Shown: positions 1-8,400, counted from the first letter of the stretch. The stretch: 11,030 bases of DNA from Mariaggregatimicrobium sp964498785 (GCA_964498785.1 CAZCJL010000174.1:1-11030); one strand, 5' to 3'. The notes: generated by a model not told the origin, from the sequence alone. A program made the numbers and translations.

Positions 1-66
1 GAATTAAATGCAATATTTATTTTGCGTTTTATTTTATTATTTTTATTAACTTAAACCTGTTTATGA

Positions 67-1074
67 CTTTTTACGAGTTCATCAGGTTTAGTTACGGGAA
101 AAGATTCAGTATTTATCTTAGAAAAAACTAAACGAGGGTATTTTTCAAAACAAACAGGCAAATACTATAAATTTAAAAATGATCAGAAAATATTTAAACC
201 ACTATTGAAGGGAACGGAAATCTCTCGCTATAATTTACCAAACCCAAAAAACTACATTATTTTTCCTTATAGGACAAATGGTGATAAAGCAGAGCTATTA
301 AATGAGGAAGAAATTAAAAGTGAAGATTTAGAAATATGGGAATATTTAAAAGAAAATGAGAAAGTACTCAGAGAAAGAGAGAAAGGTAAGTTTGATAATG
401 AAATGTGGTATGCCTATAGTAGAAATCAAAATATTGCTCAAATGTCTAAACCAAAAATATTAACACAAGTTTTAGCAAAAGAATCTACTTTTACAATAGA
501 TAAAAATGGTGAGTATTGTTTTGTTGGAGGTGGTACAGCTGGTGGGTATGGGATAATAACAAGAAAAAATATCCAATTAGAATATATAGTAGCGATTTTG
601 AATTCGAGATTATTACAGTGGTTTATTCAAAAATATGCATCGCCTTTCAGAGGTGGTTATTATGCATATAGCAAAGCTACAATGGGTATTTTCCCGATAA
701 TTTATGATTGTGAAGTAAAGTTATCGGTATATACAAAAAAAATGATACAAATTACAAATAAAATACAATATGTATTATCATCCTTTTTAGATACATTGTC
801 TGAGGAAACAGGGCTTCGAAAAATAAGTAAAAAGCTTATTAATTTAGAGAATTTAGACTATGAAGGATTTAAGCATGAACTCAGTAGGAACAATATTGAA
901 TTTAAAATCGGTGATGAAAATAACCAATGGCGAGAATATTTTAAATCTACAGTAGCAGAAATTCTTAAACTAAAATCAGAAATCTCAAAAACCGAACACG
1001 AAATCGACCGGATGGTCTATAACCTTTACGGCTTGACTGATGATGAGATAAAAATTGTGGAAGAGAATGTTTAG
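67..1074 (+). pseudogene. 3' remnant of a Type IIG (Eco57I/TaqI-like) restriction-modification enzyme: target-recognition and C-terminal part
   Basis: The frame is open from 67 to the TAG at 1072-1074 (about 335 codons). It begins with GLVTGKDSVFIL and then KPLLKGTEISRYN, which match the G-x-x-T-G-x-(N/D) and KPLL-(R/K)-G-x-(D/E)-I-x-R-Y motifs of the TaqI-like C-terminal specificity domain. Further on are an ILNSRLLQWF stretch and, at the end, a coiled segment closing with EIDRMVYNLYGLTDDEIKIVEE, the usual end of Eco57I-type enzymes. The methyltransferase half (NPPY motif) and any nuclease domain are absent. The frame is stopped at 52-54 and 64-66, and there is no ATG, GTG or TTG before the TTG at 205, which has no clear ribosome site. 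In an intact enzyme this part reads the DNA target. Alone it should be catalytically inert. The region is AT-rich compared with the genes downstream, fitting horizontal origin and decay. The missing half could lie upstream of the window behind an insertion or frameshift. Confidence 0.72.
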
Positions 1075-1124
1075 TGGTGGATTGGGATGGCAGGTAGTTG
1101 TGGAAAAATATAGTAATTTTTTAT

Positions 1125-1174
1125 GCAAATGTTCGCGCTTAACGAACGAATGAGTTTAAAAGCAATTCATTTGC
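1125..1174. repeat. Nested inverted repeat between the RM remnant and the antitoxin-like gene
   Basis: Outer arms GCAAATG (1125-1131) and CATTTGC (1168-1174) enclose a small stem GTTCG (1131-1135) / CGAAC (1143-1147) with a 7-nt loop. There is no T-tract next to it, so a standard intrinsic terminator is not supported. It lies between the 3' ends of two convergent genes and overlaps the last codons of the minus-strand gene. It could help end transcription or be a recombination scar. The 92 bp from 1075 to 1166 contain nothing else recognisable. Confidence 0.3.
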
Positions 1175-1391
1175 TCGCCATATAATCCCTTGCTTTTAAT
1201 ATTTCCTCTATTTCTGATTCAGTCCAAACGGACGTTGTTAAAAGCTCTTTTCGCCATTTTTCATTGTGTTCTTTATCGTTCCCGGAGATATTTGCTGAAT
1301 CCTCCTGAATCAATTCTAATATCGCCTTTTTTTTCACAATGGGTAATTTGTTTAATTTTTGGATTATTTGTTCCGTCAGGATATCGTACAT
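1167..1391 (-). CDS. Small antitoxin-like protein (VapB/DUF2281-like), apparently without its toxin
   Basis: The product is 74 residues. It starts at the ATG at 1389-1391, preceded by AAAGGAAA at good spacing, so translation is well supported. The N-terminus (MYDILTEQIIQKLNKLPIVK) resembles the opening helix of short antitoxins of the DUF2281/VapB type, which typically begin with a hydrophobic helix and a K-x-LP turn. A linker follows, then a charged C-terminal helix with KWRKELLTTSVWTESEIEEI. In such pairs the C-terminal part usually binds a PIN-domain or RelE-type toxin encoded just downstream with a short overlap. Here an ATG does overlap the stop (ATGA), but that frame ends after four codons (MNCF), and no toxin frame lies between it and the neighbouring remnant. 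Function is inferred from length, layout and a motif-level resemblance. It may be just a short conserved hypothetical protein. Confidence 0.6.
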   Translation of the reverse strand: MYDILTEQIIQKLNKLPIVKKKAILELIQEDSANISGNDKEHNEKWRKELLTTSVWTESEIEEILKARDYMASK

Positions 1392-1484
1392 TTAAATTTC
1401 CTTTAAATTAATTGTCATGCCAATAATAATTTAGTGAAAAAAAAGCTCAAATGCAATAACAAATTGGCGATTATGGAGGTCTAT

Positions 1485-1505
1485 ATGAACGTCATAAATC
1501 TATAA
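1485..1505 (+). other. Six-codon mini-ORF (MNVINL) behind a perfect Shine-Dalgarno sequence
   Basis: GGAGG at 1475-1479 is placed 5 nt before an ATG at 1485, an ideal ribosome site and better than that of the large gene downstream. The frame stops after six codons at 1503-1505. It has no run of one amino acid, so classic attenuation is not indicated. It may be the 5' scrap of a deleted gene. It lies upstream of the proposed promoter of the glycosyltransferase gene, so it is probably not in that transcript. Confidence 0.3.
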
Positions 1506-1533
1506 ATTGAAGAAAACCCGGCAAAAAAAAATC

Positions 1534-1547
1534 ATGATTGCAATCAT
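1534..1547. promoter_or_regulatory. 14-bp perfect palindrome, possible operator
   Basis: ATGATTGCAATCAT is fully self-complementary. It overlaps the TTGCAA taken as the -35 box of the next gene, the usual place for a repressor site. No nearby gene encodes an evident cognate regulator for it. Its sequence differs from the operator-like repeats in front of the TetR gene at the other end of the window. Confidence 0.35.
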
Positions 1548-1566
1548 TTGAATATTTTATTATATT
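1538..1566 (+). promoter_or_regulatory. Sigma70-like promoter of the GT39-like glycosyltransferase gene
   Basis: TTGCAA (1538-1543, 4 of 6 to the -35 consensus) and TATATT (1561-1566, 5 of 6 to the -10 consensus) are separated by exactly 17 bp in an AT-rich stretch. Transcription would begin near 1573, leaving a leader of about 50 nt to the ATG at 1623. This supports that ATG over a TTG at 1548, which would lie inside the promoter. Confidence 0.45.
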
Positions 1567-1622
1567 TTCTGATGAATAAAATCAATCCGATTATCAGAAT
1601 TCATTTTTATAAGCGGAATAAA

Positions 1623-3344
1623 ATGAAACGAATCAACGACTACTATCTACTCGCCGTTCTAATTGTTGTCATTCATTTTATCTTATTAATGCACTATTTT
1701 GAGCCGGCAATTTCTACTCCGGATGCGCAGGGTTATTTTACGCAGGCAAAATTGATCACCACAACCAGCAGGACGAGTTACCAGCCGGAATCCGGGCTGT
1801 CGTATATCGGACCACACTGGAGTCCTGCACTGGTGGATGAGTATTACACCACATTTCCGCCGGGTTTTCCTGTGATGTTGGCTGTTTTGTACAAACCCTT
1901 TGGAGCACGGGCTGCATTTTACCTGAATCCGGTTCTGGCGTCTCTATCCCTGTTGGGTTTGTTTTTGATTGTCAGATTATGGATCGGTGATTTCTGGGGA
2001 GTTCTTGCTGTGCTTCTATTTGCAGCGAATTCCATTGCAAATGAACATGCGCTTTTCGGCGACTCACACACGTCTGTCATATTCTTTCTGATTTACGGAC
2101 TATTTTTTCTCACAGTCTGGCAGAAGAAAAAAACAATGTGGTCTATCTTTCTCGCCGGATTGTGCTTTGGAATGATCCCGACAATTCGATATGCCGAGAC
2201 TTTGATCCTGCTTGCATTTGCCATTTTTCTGCTGATCAATTTTGAGAAAAGCAAATTTTATTACACTTCGCTTGCTTCCGGAATCATCGGAGCGGGGATT
2301 CCAATCGTTGCGCTGGCGCTGAGGAATCAAATCACGTTTGGCGCATTCTGGAAAACAGGGTACGGCTTGACCGACGAACCCGCTCACTTCGGCTTTAATT
2401 ATTTCCTGGATCATTTTGTCCCCTATATTGCGCAACTGATGTTTGAGGGACTCGGCATTTTGTTCATTACCGGATTGATCGGTATCGGGGTGATGATTCG
2501 GAAAAAAGAATTTCAGAAGCTGGGAATTTTATATCTACTTATTATTCTTCCGCTGACATTTTTGTACATGGCGTATGTCTGGGCGCCCGATCCGCAGTCC
2601 ATGCGCTTTCTGTTGCCGAGCTTTCCGATTTATATCCTTGCCACAGTTTGGTTGCTGAAAATCATTACAGCACGGAAGAAGCGCGCAGGTATCGTCTCGA
2701 CGTTAATTGTCGTACTGCTGACTTTAACAATCGGGTTTCCGCGATCCGCTTTTTCACTGCATCATTTGAAAATCAAAAATTCAGTCCTTGACAAAATAGC
2801 TACAGTCGTTGAAAAGCAAGTTCCTAAGGAAAGCATTGTGATCGCCAAAGAAGGAATTCTGCAAAATCTGGATGTGTTTGGTAAATGGAAATTATCAGAT
2901 ATTTCGATGCTAATTCCGCAATCCGTGCCGCCATCTTTCTCTGATGAGATTCATCATTTCCACACCCATCAGATCAGAAATGTGCAGGCTAGTGAAAAAT
3001 ATACAAACCTGCCTGAAGATGATTTGTTTACTACTGTGAAAAAGAATTTGCGTGACTGGTCCGGCGAGAGATCGAAAATTTATCTGTTGCTAAAAGAAGA
3101 GCAGCTTGACAGGCTGCACAGCAGACTTTCCGGGCGGGATAGCTTGCTTGTGCAACAGCGCATTAATATTCCTGACTCCCGGGCATTTTCTATTCATCCC
3201 GGGAAAAACCGGGGAATGCCGGGACAGGGAATGAAAGGTACGCCCGGCAATAGCTCTCATCGCATGATGCAGCCGAATCAAATATATGATTTTTTTATTG
3301 ATGGTAAACCGATATTTTTAGTCGAGTGGGTCTTTCGGGAGTAA
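1623..3344 (+). CDS. Multi-pass membrane glycosyltransferase, GT39/ArnT-like (GT-C fold)
   Basis: The product is 573 residues if it starts at the ATG at 1623 (MKRINDYYLL), which is downstream of the proposed promoter. In-frame TTG 1548 and ATG 1572 lack ribosome sites. After the first membrane segment comes an external loop with an acidic residue in STPDAQGYF (Asp about 34), where GT-C enzymes keep a catalytic or metal-binding acid. PPGFP (about 79-83) is also typical of the PMT_2/GT39 family. Roughly ten hydrophobic segments follow, including an RYAE element, up to about residue 360. A soluble tail of about 190 residues ends in a stretch rich in Gly, Pro and Met (nt about 3180-3275). Such enzymes move a sugar from a polyprenyl-phosphate donor to lipid or protein on the outer face of the inner membrane. 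Donor and acceptor cannot be told here. The next gene begins 35 bp downstream, so the two are probably co-transcribed. Confidence 0.78.
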   Translation: MKRINDYYLLAVLIVVIHFILLMHYFEPAISTPDAQGYFTQAKLITTTSRTSYQPESGLSYIGPHWSPALVDEYYTTFPPGFPVMLAVLYKPFGARAAFYLNPVLASLSLLGLFLIVRLWIGDFWGVLAVLLFAANSIANEHALFGDSHTSVIFFLIYGLFFLTVWQKKKTMWSIFLAGLCFGMIPTIRYAETLILLAFAIFLLINFEKSKFYYTSLASGIIGAGIPIVALALRNQITFGAFWKTGYGLTDEPAHFGFNYFLDHFVPYIAQLMFEGLGILFITGLIGIGVMIRKKEFQKLGILYLLIILPLTFLYMAYVWAPDPQSMRFLLPSFPIYILATVWLLKIITARKKRAGIVSTLIVVLLTLTIGFPRSAFSLHHLKIKNSVLDKIATVVEKQVPKESIVIAKEGILQNLDVFGKWKLSDISMLIPQSVPPSFSDEIHHFHTHQIRNVQASEKYTNLPEDDLFTTVKKNLRDWSGERSKIYLLLKEEQLDRLHSRLSGRDSLLVQQRINIPDSRAFSIHPGKNRGMPGQGMKGTPGNSSHRMMQPNQIYDFFIDGKPIFLVEWVFRE

Positions 3345-3379
3345 AATCGAAATTATCATTAAATTTTGAGAGGATTCAA

Positions 3380-3847
3380 TTGAACAGATTGATGTTTGCA
3401 TTTTGGCTTAGTTTTTTATTGATGGTTCGCTCGGTAAATTCGGGAGATGATCTAAGCCGGTTAGAATGGATCCTGGGCGAATGGATGACAGATGATGGGA
3501 CGAATATCACGACAGAATTCTGGCACAGGGTCAGCCCGAAAACGTTTGAAGGCGGGGGAGTAACTCGCTCTGTGTTGTCCGGCGATGAAATACTCAATTT
3601 TGAATCACTGCGGCTGCTGGAGATGTCCGGTGACATATTTTATGTTGCAAAGGTCGACCACAATGAATTCCCAATAAGTTTCAAACTCATCGAGCAGAAT
3701 GACAGCATAGCGGTTTTTGAGAATATGACTCACGATTTTCCCACCAGAATAGAATACTGGCTGCTGAATGCAGATAGCATTTCTGTTCGGATCAGCGGCG
3801 GGGATAAATTTTTCACGATTAAATTTGAAAAGAAAAGCCGGGAATAG
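3380..3847 (+). CDS. Exported DUF6265-like protein
   Basis: The product is 155 residues if it starts at the TTG at 3380, which has GAGAGG (3368-3373) 6 nt upstream. An ATG at 3392 is too far from that site, and the GTG at 3326 lies inside the previous gene. The chosen start gives a signal peptide of about 22 residues (NRLMFAFWLSFLLMVRSVNSG) followed by the mature domain. The domain has LEWILGEW (about 28-35), TTEFWHRVSP, an F-E-G-G-G turn, and VFENMTHDFPTRIEYWL (about 112-128). These match the W-x-x-G-x-W opening and FEN-x-x-HDFP-x-R-I-x-Y signature I associate with DUF6265. That family is a beta-rich domain of unknown function, often secreted. The gene follows the glycosyltransferase closely in the same direction, but I see no functional link. 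Confidence 0.7.
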   Translation: MNRLMFAFWLSFLLMVRSVNSGDDLSRLEWILGEWMTDDGTNITTEFWHRVSPKTFEGGGVTRSVLSGDEILNFESLRLLEMSGDIFYVAKVDHNEFPISFKLIEQNDSIAVFENMTHDFPTRIEYWLLNADSISVRISGGDKFFTIKFEKKSRE

Positions 3848-3950
3848 CACTTCATTTCAAAAATATATTTCAATCCTAAATTCAGTCTTGCCTTTTAGTG
3901 ATTAAATTCTTATTTTATTTTTTGGTTTTTGAGTTTGAAACAGATTGAAA

Positions 3951-4034
3951 TCGCCCTTTCAGGGCTTCTCATATTCCAATATGATCTCTTCACAGGGCGA
4001 TGCCCTGTGCTTTATTAAGTCACCCATTCGGGGT
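3951..4034. repeat. REP-like block of four GC-rich hairpins
   Basis: Four stems lie in about 84 bp. They are GCCCT/AGGGC (3953-3965), CATATT/AATATG (3970-3983), CACAGGGC/GCCCTGTG with a GAT loop (3991-4009), and ACCC/GGGT (4022-4034). This is the look of extragenic palindromic elements found in many copies in FCB-group genomes, often linked to RAYT-type (TnpA_REP) transposases. No RAYT gene lies in the window. There is no T-tract, so it is better called a repeat than a terminator, though it could slow polymerase after the upstream genes. Just before it (3848-3950) the sequence is AT-rich, with only a widely spaced 8-bp inverted repeat (TTTCAATC at 3868-3875 / GATTGAAA at 3943-3950). Confidence 0.65.
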
Positions 4035-4044
4035 TTATCAAACA

Positions 4045-4113
4045 TTGGCAATTTCCGGATATGTGGGTAATAAAAACCATTCATCATCGAAATATCCGAA
4101 ATGAAAATTGCAA
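4045..4113. repeat. Imperfect inverted repeat in the intergenic region
   Basis: TTGGCAATTTCCGGATAT (4045-4062) is matched by the complement of ATATCCG....ATTGCAA (4092-4113) with small gaps and a loop of about 29 nt. It directly follows the four-hairpin block and may be part of the same composite repeat. I see no coding potential or promoter in it. Confidence 0.4.
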
Positions 4114-4127
4114 TCCTGTTCTAAAGC

Positions 4128-4173
4128 CACAGATGACGCTGATTTTGTAGATACAAAATCTGTGTCATCTGTG
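4128..4173. repeat. Long hairpin repeat, 20-bp stem of the CACAGAT type
   Basis: The arm at 4128-4147 (CACAGATGACGCTGATTTTG) pairs with 4154-4173 (CAAAATCTGTGTCATCTGTG) at 18 of 20 positions. One of the two mismatches can form a G-U pair in RNA. The loop is TAGATA. Palindromes built from CACAGAT/ATCTGTG are familiar intergenic repeats in several bacterial groups, so this is likely one copy of a dispersed family. No T-tract follows, so terminator function is unproven. Confidence 0.6.
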
Positions 4174-4215
4174 AAATCTGCGGTTATGCTTTAATTATAC
4201 AAAACTAAACAGGTA

Positions 4216-4267
4216 ACGCAAATTCACCGAGAAAATATTCATATAAAATGATCCAATGTATTTGCGT
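4216..4267. promoter_or_regulatory. Inverted repeat ACGCAAAT...ATTTGCGT upstream of the URO-D-like gene, possible operator
   Basis: Perfect 8-bp arms ACGCAAAT (4216-4223) and ATTTGCGT (4260-4267) are 36 nt apart and lie 38-89 bp before the ATG at 4305. A TATAAA (4242-4247) lies between them as a possible -10 box, but no good -35 is spaced from it. This could be a regulatory pair of half-sites or one more extragenic repeat. Confidence 0.3.
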
Positions 4268-4304
4268 AATTCACAAAATGCCAAAAATGATATGAGACTA
4301 CCCG

Positions 4305-5360
4305 ATGAAAAAAAAGATAATCCAAAAACTAAACAACGCCCTCGAAAATCCCACGAATAAATTCTGTTTCTATACCGGACAAAATGTCCCGAAAATCGCC
4401 GACGCGCTGGAAATCGAACAGTGGGACTGGACGCCGCAGCCGACCGCGAATATTGAGCCGTATTACTGGAATACGCACACCATAGCGCTGGCGTTCGGGT
4501 GTCAGCCCAAATTCACATCCGAAGGCAGGGAATGGATCGAGCCGCTGATTACGAAGCTGGAGCAGGTGCACGATATTGCGGTGCCTGATTTGTACGCCGG
4601 GAGGACCGGAGAGATTTTGAACCTGGCGCGGAAAATGATGCGCGATCTGCCGGCGGACACGCTCATCCGGCTGCCGGATATTCAGTCCCCGCTGGGTGTG
4701 TGCGAGCTGATGTGGGATCAGTCGTTTTACATTGCACTGCTTTCGAATCCCGACGAAATCAACATCCTGCTGAACAAAGTGACTACGTTCATCATCGATT
4801 ATGTGAATGAGCTCAAAGCCATTCTCGGAAAACGCTACAATCCGGCGTGTCACCCGCAACTGTGGAGCGATCCGGCTGGCTATTACATCAGCGATGATGC
4901 CAATTCCATGGTTTCGCCGGAGATGCACTATCCGTTGAGCGTGGAGTATATCAACAAAATTACTGCTGATTGCGGACCTGTTTTCTATCATTCGTGCACG
5001 TTTTCCGATCCATACATCGACAATATCAAAAAGGTGAATAATAAAAAGGCGATTAACTGGAGCACGGGCACCAGCATGAATCCGGCGAAGATAATGAAAA
5101 TCTTTTCAGGAGAGACACTGCTGGCGCCGCATCTGGGAAAAGGAATCCACGAGGAAGCCGGGATGATAAAATTGGGCATGGGTTTTCAGGATGAAGTGGA
5201 TGTATTCAAATATTTTTTAGATAGCATGGTCGACAATACAACCATGAATATCGTTATTCATGAGAGTTTGTTTGATGACATCGATACTATGAAACGGATT
5301 TATCGATTGTTTCATGAATATGGGTATACACCGCAGCAATGGCGTGAGACATCCCCCTGA
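4305..5360 (+). CDS. URO-D/MtaA-superfamily protein, substrate unknown
   Basis: The product is 351 residues, a full-length single domain of the uroporphyrinogen decarboxylase/cobalamin-dependent methyltransferase superfamily. Signs are DIQSPLGVCELMWD (125-138), followed by a helix with SNPDEINILLNKVT. Next are YYISDDANSMVSPEMHYP (193-210), matching the family S-D-D-x4-(L/I)-S-P-x-M segment, and VFYHSCTFSDPYI (226-238). H229 and C231 correspond to the H-x-C zinc ligands of MtaA/MtbA-type enzymes, but no cysteine occurs after 231, so the usual third ligand is missing. No corrinoid protein is encoded nearby, and haem synthesis is unlikely given the neighbours. Spacing to the glycoside hydrolase gene is 101 bp on the same strand, suggesting joint function in sugar metabolism. 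The ribosome site is weak (GAG at 4294-4296). The first 800 bp are visibly more GC-rich than the rest of the window. The last residues (TSP) and stop codon come from a repeat. Confidence 0.75.
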   Translation: MKKKIIQKLNNALENPTNKFCFYTGQNVPKIADALEIEQWDWTPQPTANIEPYYWNTHTIALAFGCQPKFTSEGREWIEPLITKLEQVHDIAVPDLYAGRTGEILNLARKMMRDLPADTLIRLPDIQSPLGVCELMWDQSFYIALLSNPDEINILLNKVTTFIIDYVNELKAILGKRYNPACHPQLWSDPAGYYISDDANSMVSPEMHYPLSVEYINKITADCGPVFYHSCTFSDPYIDNIKKVNNKKAINWSTGTSMNPAKIMKIFSGETLLAPHLGKGIHEEAGMIKLGMGFQDEVDVFKYFLDSMVDNTTMNIVIHESLFDDIDTMKRIYRLFHEYGYTPQQWRETSP

Positions 5361-5397
5361 TTTCGCCGGTGGCGAAATCGTCCCCCTTCAAACAGGG
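5351..5397. repeat. Hairpin repeat overlapping the 3' end of the URO-D-like gene; possible weak terminator
   Basis: GATTTCGCC (5359-5367), loop GGT, and GGCGAAATC (5371-5379) form a perfect 9-bp stem. It is flanked by CCCCC runs at 5353-5357 and 5382-5386. The TGA stop (5358-5360) overlaps the left arm. A second small stem CCCT/AGGG (5384-5397) is followed by AATTTTTGTT, which could act as a weak terminator. The flanking C-runs and the perfect stem look like a small dispersed element rather than native gene sequence. Confidence 0.55.
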
Positions 5398-5461
5398 AAT
5401 TTTTGTTATTCAGATATATGTTTTTTTAGCAAATTGTGAGAACATTTAGAAGGGATAAATC

Positions 5462-8400
5462 ATGAAATCAGGAAAAATATATTTCCTTATACTTTTTTTG
5501 ATAGTTTCAATCTCCTGTACAAAAAAACAAAGTTCCAAATTCCCGGCAGAGTTCAATTCATTTCAGGAATTGATTGATCATTTTGATGATCCGCCCCCGC
5601 GATATCGACCCATGGCATTCTGGTCATTAAATGGCAAATTGGAGAAGGGCGAGCTTGAATTTCAATTACGCGAATTTAAGGATAAAGGATACGGCGGGGT
5701 TTTCCTGCATCCGCGACCCGGGTTGATAACCGAGTACCTTTCTGATGAGTGGTTTGAATTATGCAAATTCGTCATGGAAAAAGGTCGGGAACTGGATATG
5801 GAAACGTGGCTCTATGATGAAAATTCATTTCCCAGCGGATTTGCCGGCGGGCATGTTCAGGACAGGATGCCGGAATCATACAATCAGGGAATTGCCCTGC
5901 GGATGCACAAGAGCGGGCAAATACCGGATTCCCTCGATCAGTATAATGTCATTTTGCAAAGAGTCGGAGATAAATATAACGATATAACATCGTTGGCGCA
6001 CAATATTAAAAAATCCGGCGAATATATTCTGTTCGAGCTGGTGCACGGGCAGCCGCATCCGTTTACTGCCGGATTTCCATATCCTGATTTACTGATGCAG
6101 GGTGTCGCAGATACGTTCCTGGATGCGACAATGACCGGATATGAAAAGACGCTCGGCAATGAATTCGGCAAACTCGTTCCCGGGCTGTTCACCGACGAGC
6201 CGAATATAAATCGTGACGCGCCCCGGAATGCCATTCGCTGGACGCCGGATTTGTTCGATGTCTTCGAAAAAACGTGGAATTACAGTCTCGTCGAACACCT
6301 GCCCTCTTTGATCGAGGAAGTCGGTGACTGGAAAAAAATCCGGCATAATTATTATCAGACCCTGTTGCAACTGTTCATCGACCGCTGGGCAAAACCAAAT
6401 TACGAATATTGCAAAGCGAATAATCTTCAGTGGACAGGTCATTATTGGGAGCATGGCTGGCCCAGTCCGGTGCACGGCGGCGACAACATGGCAATGTACG
6501 CCTGGCATCAAACGCCCGGCATCGATATGTTGTTCAATACCCGGACGGAGCGTCCCGATCAATTCGGGAATAACCGGGCAGCCAAAGAGTTGATCAGCCT
6601 TGCCAATCAGATGGGCTGCGCCCGGACGCTTTCTGAAACGTATGGCGCATCCGGTTACGAGCTGAATTTTGAGGACATGACGCGCAATGGCAACTGGCAG
6701 TACGCGCTGGGCGTGAATTTGATGACGCAGCATCTTTCATATTATTCAATCCAGGGAACGCGGAAATATGATTTTCCGCAGACCTTCTCGTACCACGCGC
6801 CGTTTTGGGAGCATTACAAGGTTCAGAACGATTATTTTGGCAGGCTGTCGTTGGCGTTGGCGGCGGGACAGCAAATCAACAAAATTCTGGTCATAGAACC
6901 CACGACATCGGCGTGGATGTACTTTTCGAAATTCGGATCGAATAAACGATTTGAAGAAATCGGCAATAAATTTGATGATTTTATCGATGAACTGGAAATG
7001 TTGCATATTGAATATGACATCGGCTGTGAGAATATAATCAAGGATCATGGCAGAGCTGAGAATGGCAAATTCGTCATCAATAAAAGGAAGTATGATCGTG
7101 TAATCCTGCCGCCGGGGATAGATAATCTGGATTTTCCGACGGTTCAGGTGTTGAAGCACTATCTGGAACAGGGCGGAGAAGTGATCTCTTTTGAACATGA
7201 AATAACTCGCGTAGATGGCGCTGAAACAACGGAAATTTCTGACCTTCGAACAAAACATAAAAATCTGTGGCAACTGGTGCAGTCACTCACAGATGTTCAA
7301 AACGAATTGGCGCCTGCCGGATTTTCTGTATCCATGATAAGAAATGGCAACGGGGAATTGTATCACCACCGGCGAAAATTTAAAGACGGGCACTTGATTT
7401 TCTTTACGAATTTCAGTCTGAATGAACGCTCAAGAGCAGAGATTTACATCAATGAGAAATATCTTTATTTTCTTGATGTGATGAGCGGGGACATATTTAC
7501 ACATCCGGTTAAGCAAATTAACGACTGGCACTCTTTTAAGATTGAAATTCAGCCCGGCGAGGGAAAGCTGTTTTTTGCGACTGATGTGGAATATGATTTT
7601 GAAACAGGTCCACCCAAAATAGATGGTTTATCTGGCATTCGGGGAGGCGGAGAAACGGAGATCAGGCGGCTATCGCCAAATATTCTGGCGCTTGATTATT
7701 GCAATCTTTCGGTAAACGGAGAAACGTACTCCGGCATCAATTATTACGACGCCGCGATGGAAACGTATCGTCAGCATGGATTTGAGCGCGGCAATCCGTG
7801 GACGGTCGCGGTGCAATTCAAATCAACACTGGTGGAGGCAGATACATTTCCACCGGAAAGCGGCTTCGGGGTTGAGTATCCCTTTTTCATTGAAAATGAT
7901 TTTGATGACGAGCGAATGAAATCCCTGCAACTGGTGGTGGAATTTCCGCATCTGTATCAGGTGTTTATCAATGAAAATCAGGTCAGACAAATCCCGGGTG
8001 AATGGTGGTTGTCGCATGAAAATGGCGTTTACAATATTGGCGAATTTGTAAAAACCGGGCGAAATGCGGTGAAATTAATCTGTCGTCCGATGTCGATTTA
8101 CGCGGAGATCGAGCCGGTTTTCATCCGTGGTGATTTTGCGGTTGTGCCGGCTGAGCCGGGCTTTATTATTTCCGATCCCCAAAAACTGACTATTGGCTCC
8201 TGGCAGCAAATTGGATTGCCCATGTATTGCGAAGTTGTGGAATATACCCGGACCTGGGAAATCGCCAAAAAAGACAGATATTATTTGCAATTAGGGAAGT
8301 GGTCCGGAACGGTTGCAGAAGTCATCGTCAATGGAAAGAGCGCTGGTCTCATTTTTAACGAGCCTTACTTGTTGGAAATTTCCGAATTCCTTGAAAAAGG

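Noticed and set aside
1137..1240. GCTTAAC resembling an integron attC core site
   Set aside because: The matching GTTRRRY core at suitable distance falls only within the antitoxin-like coding sequence and the needed stem between cores is absent.
1190..1411. Plus-strand frame of 73 codons opposite the antitoxin-like gene
   Set aside because: It has no ribosome site or motif; the minus-strand gene has a good ribosome site and a plausible fold.
1548..1622. 25-residue N-terminal extension of the glycosyltransferase from a TTG
   Set aside because: The TTG lies within the proposed promoter, lacks a ribosome site, and the ATG at 1623 starts cleanly before the first membrane segment.
3951..4190. 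Possible CRISPR array or riboswitch in the repeat-rich gap
   Set aside because: The stems differ from each other and are not evenly spaced, so there is no repeat-spacer pattern, and no known riboswitch core was recognised.
4329..4991. Long minus-strand open frame of 220 codons
   Set aside because: It lies wholly opposite the well-supported URO-D-like gene, is rich in Arg, His and Ile as expected of an antisense shadow of GC-rich codons, and shows no family motif.
6089..7273. Two long minus-strand open frames inside the hydrolase gene
   Set aside because: They are antisense to conserved TIM-barrel motifs, have no ribosome sites that stand out and no recognisable domains.
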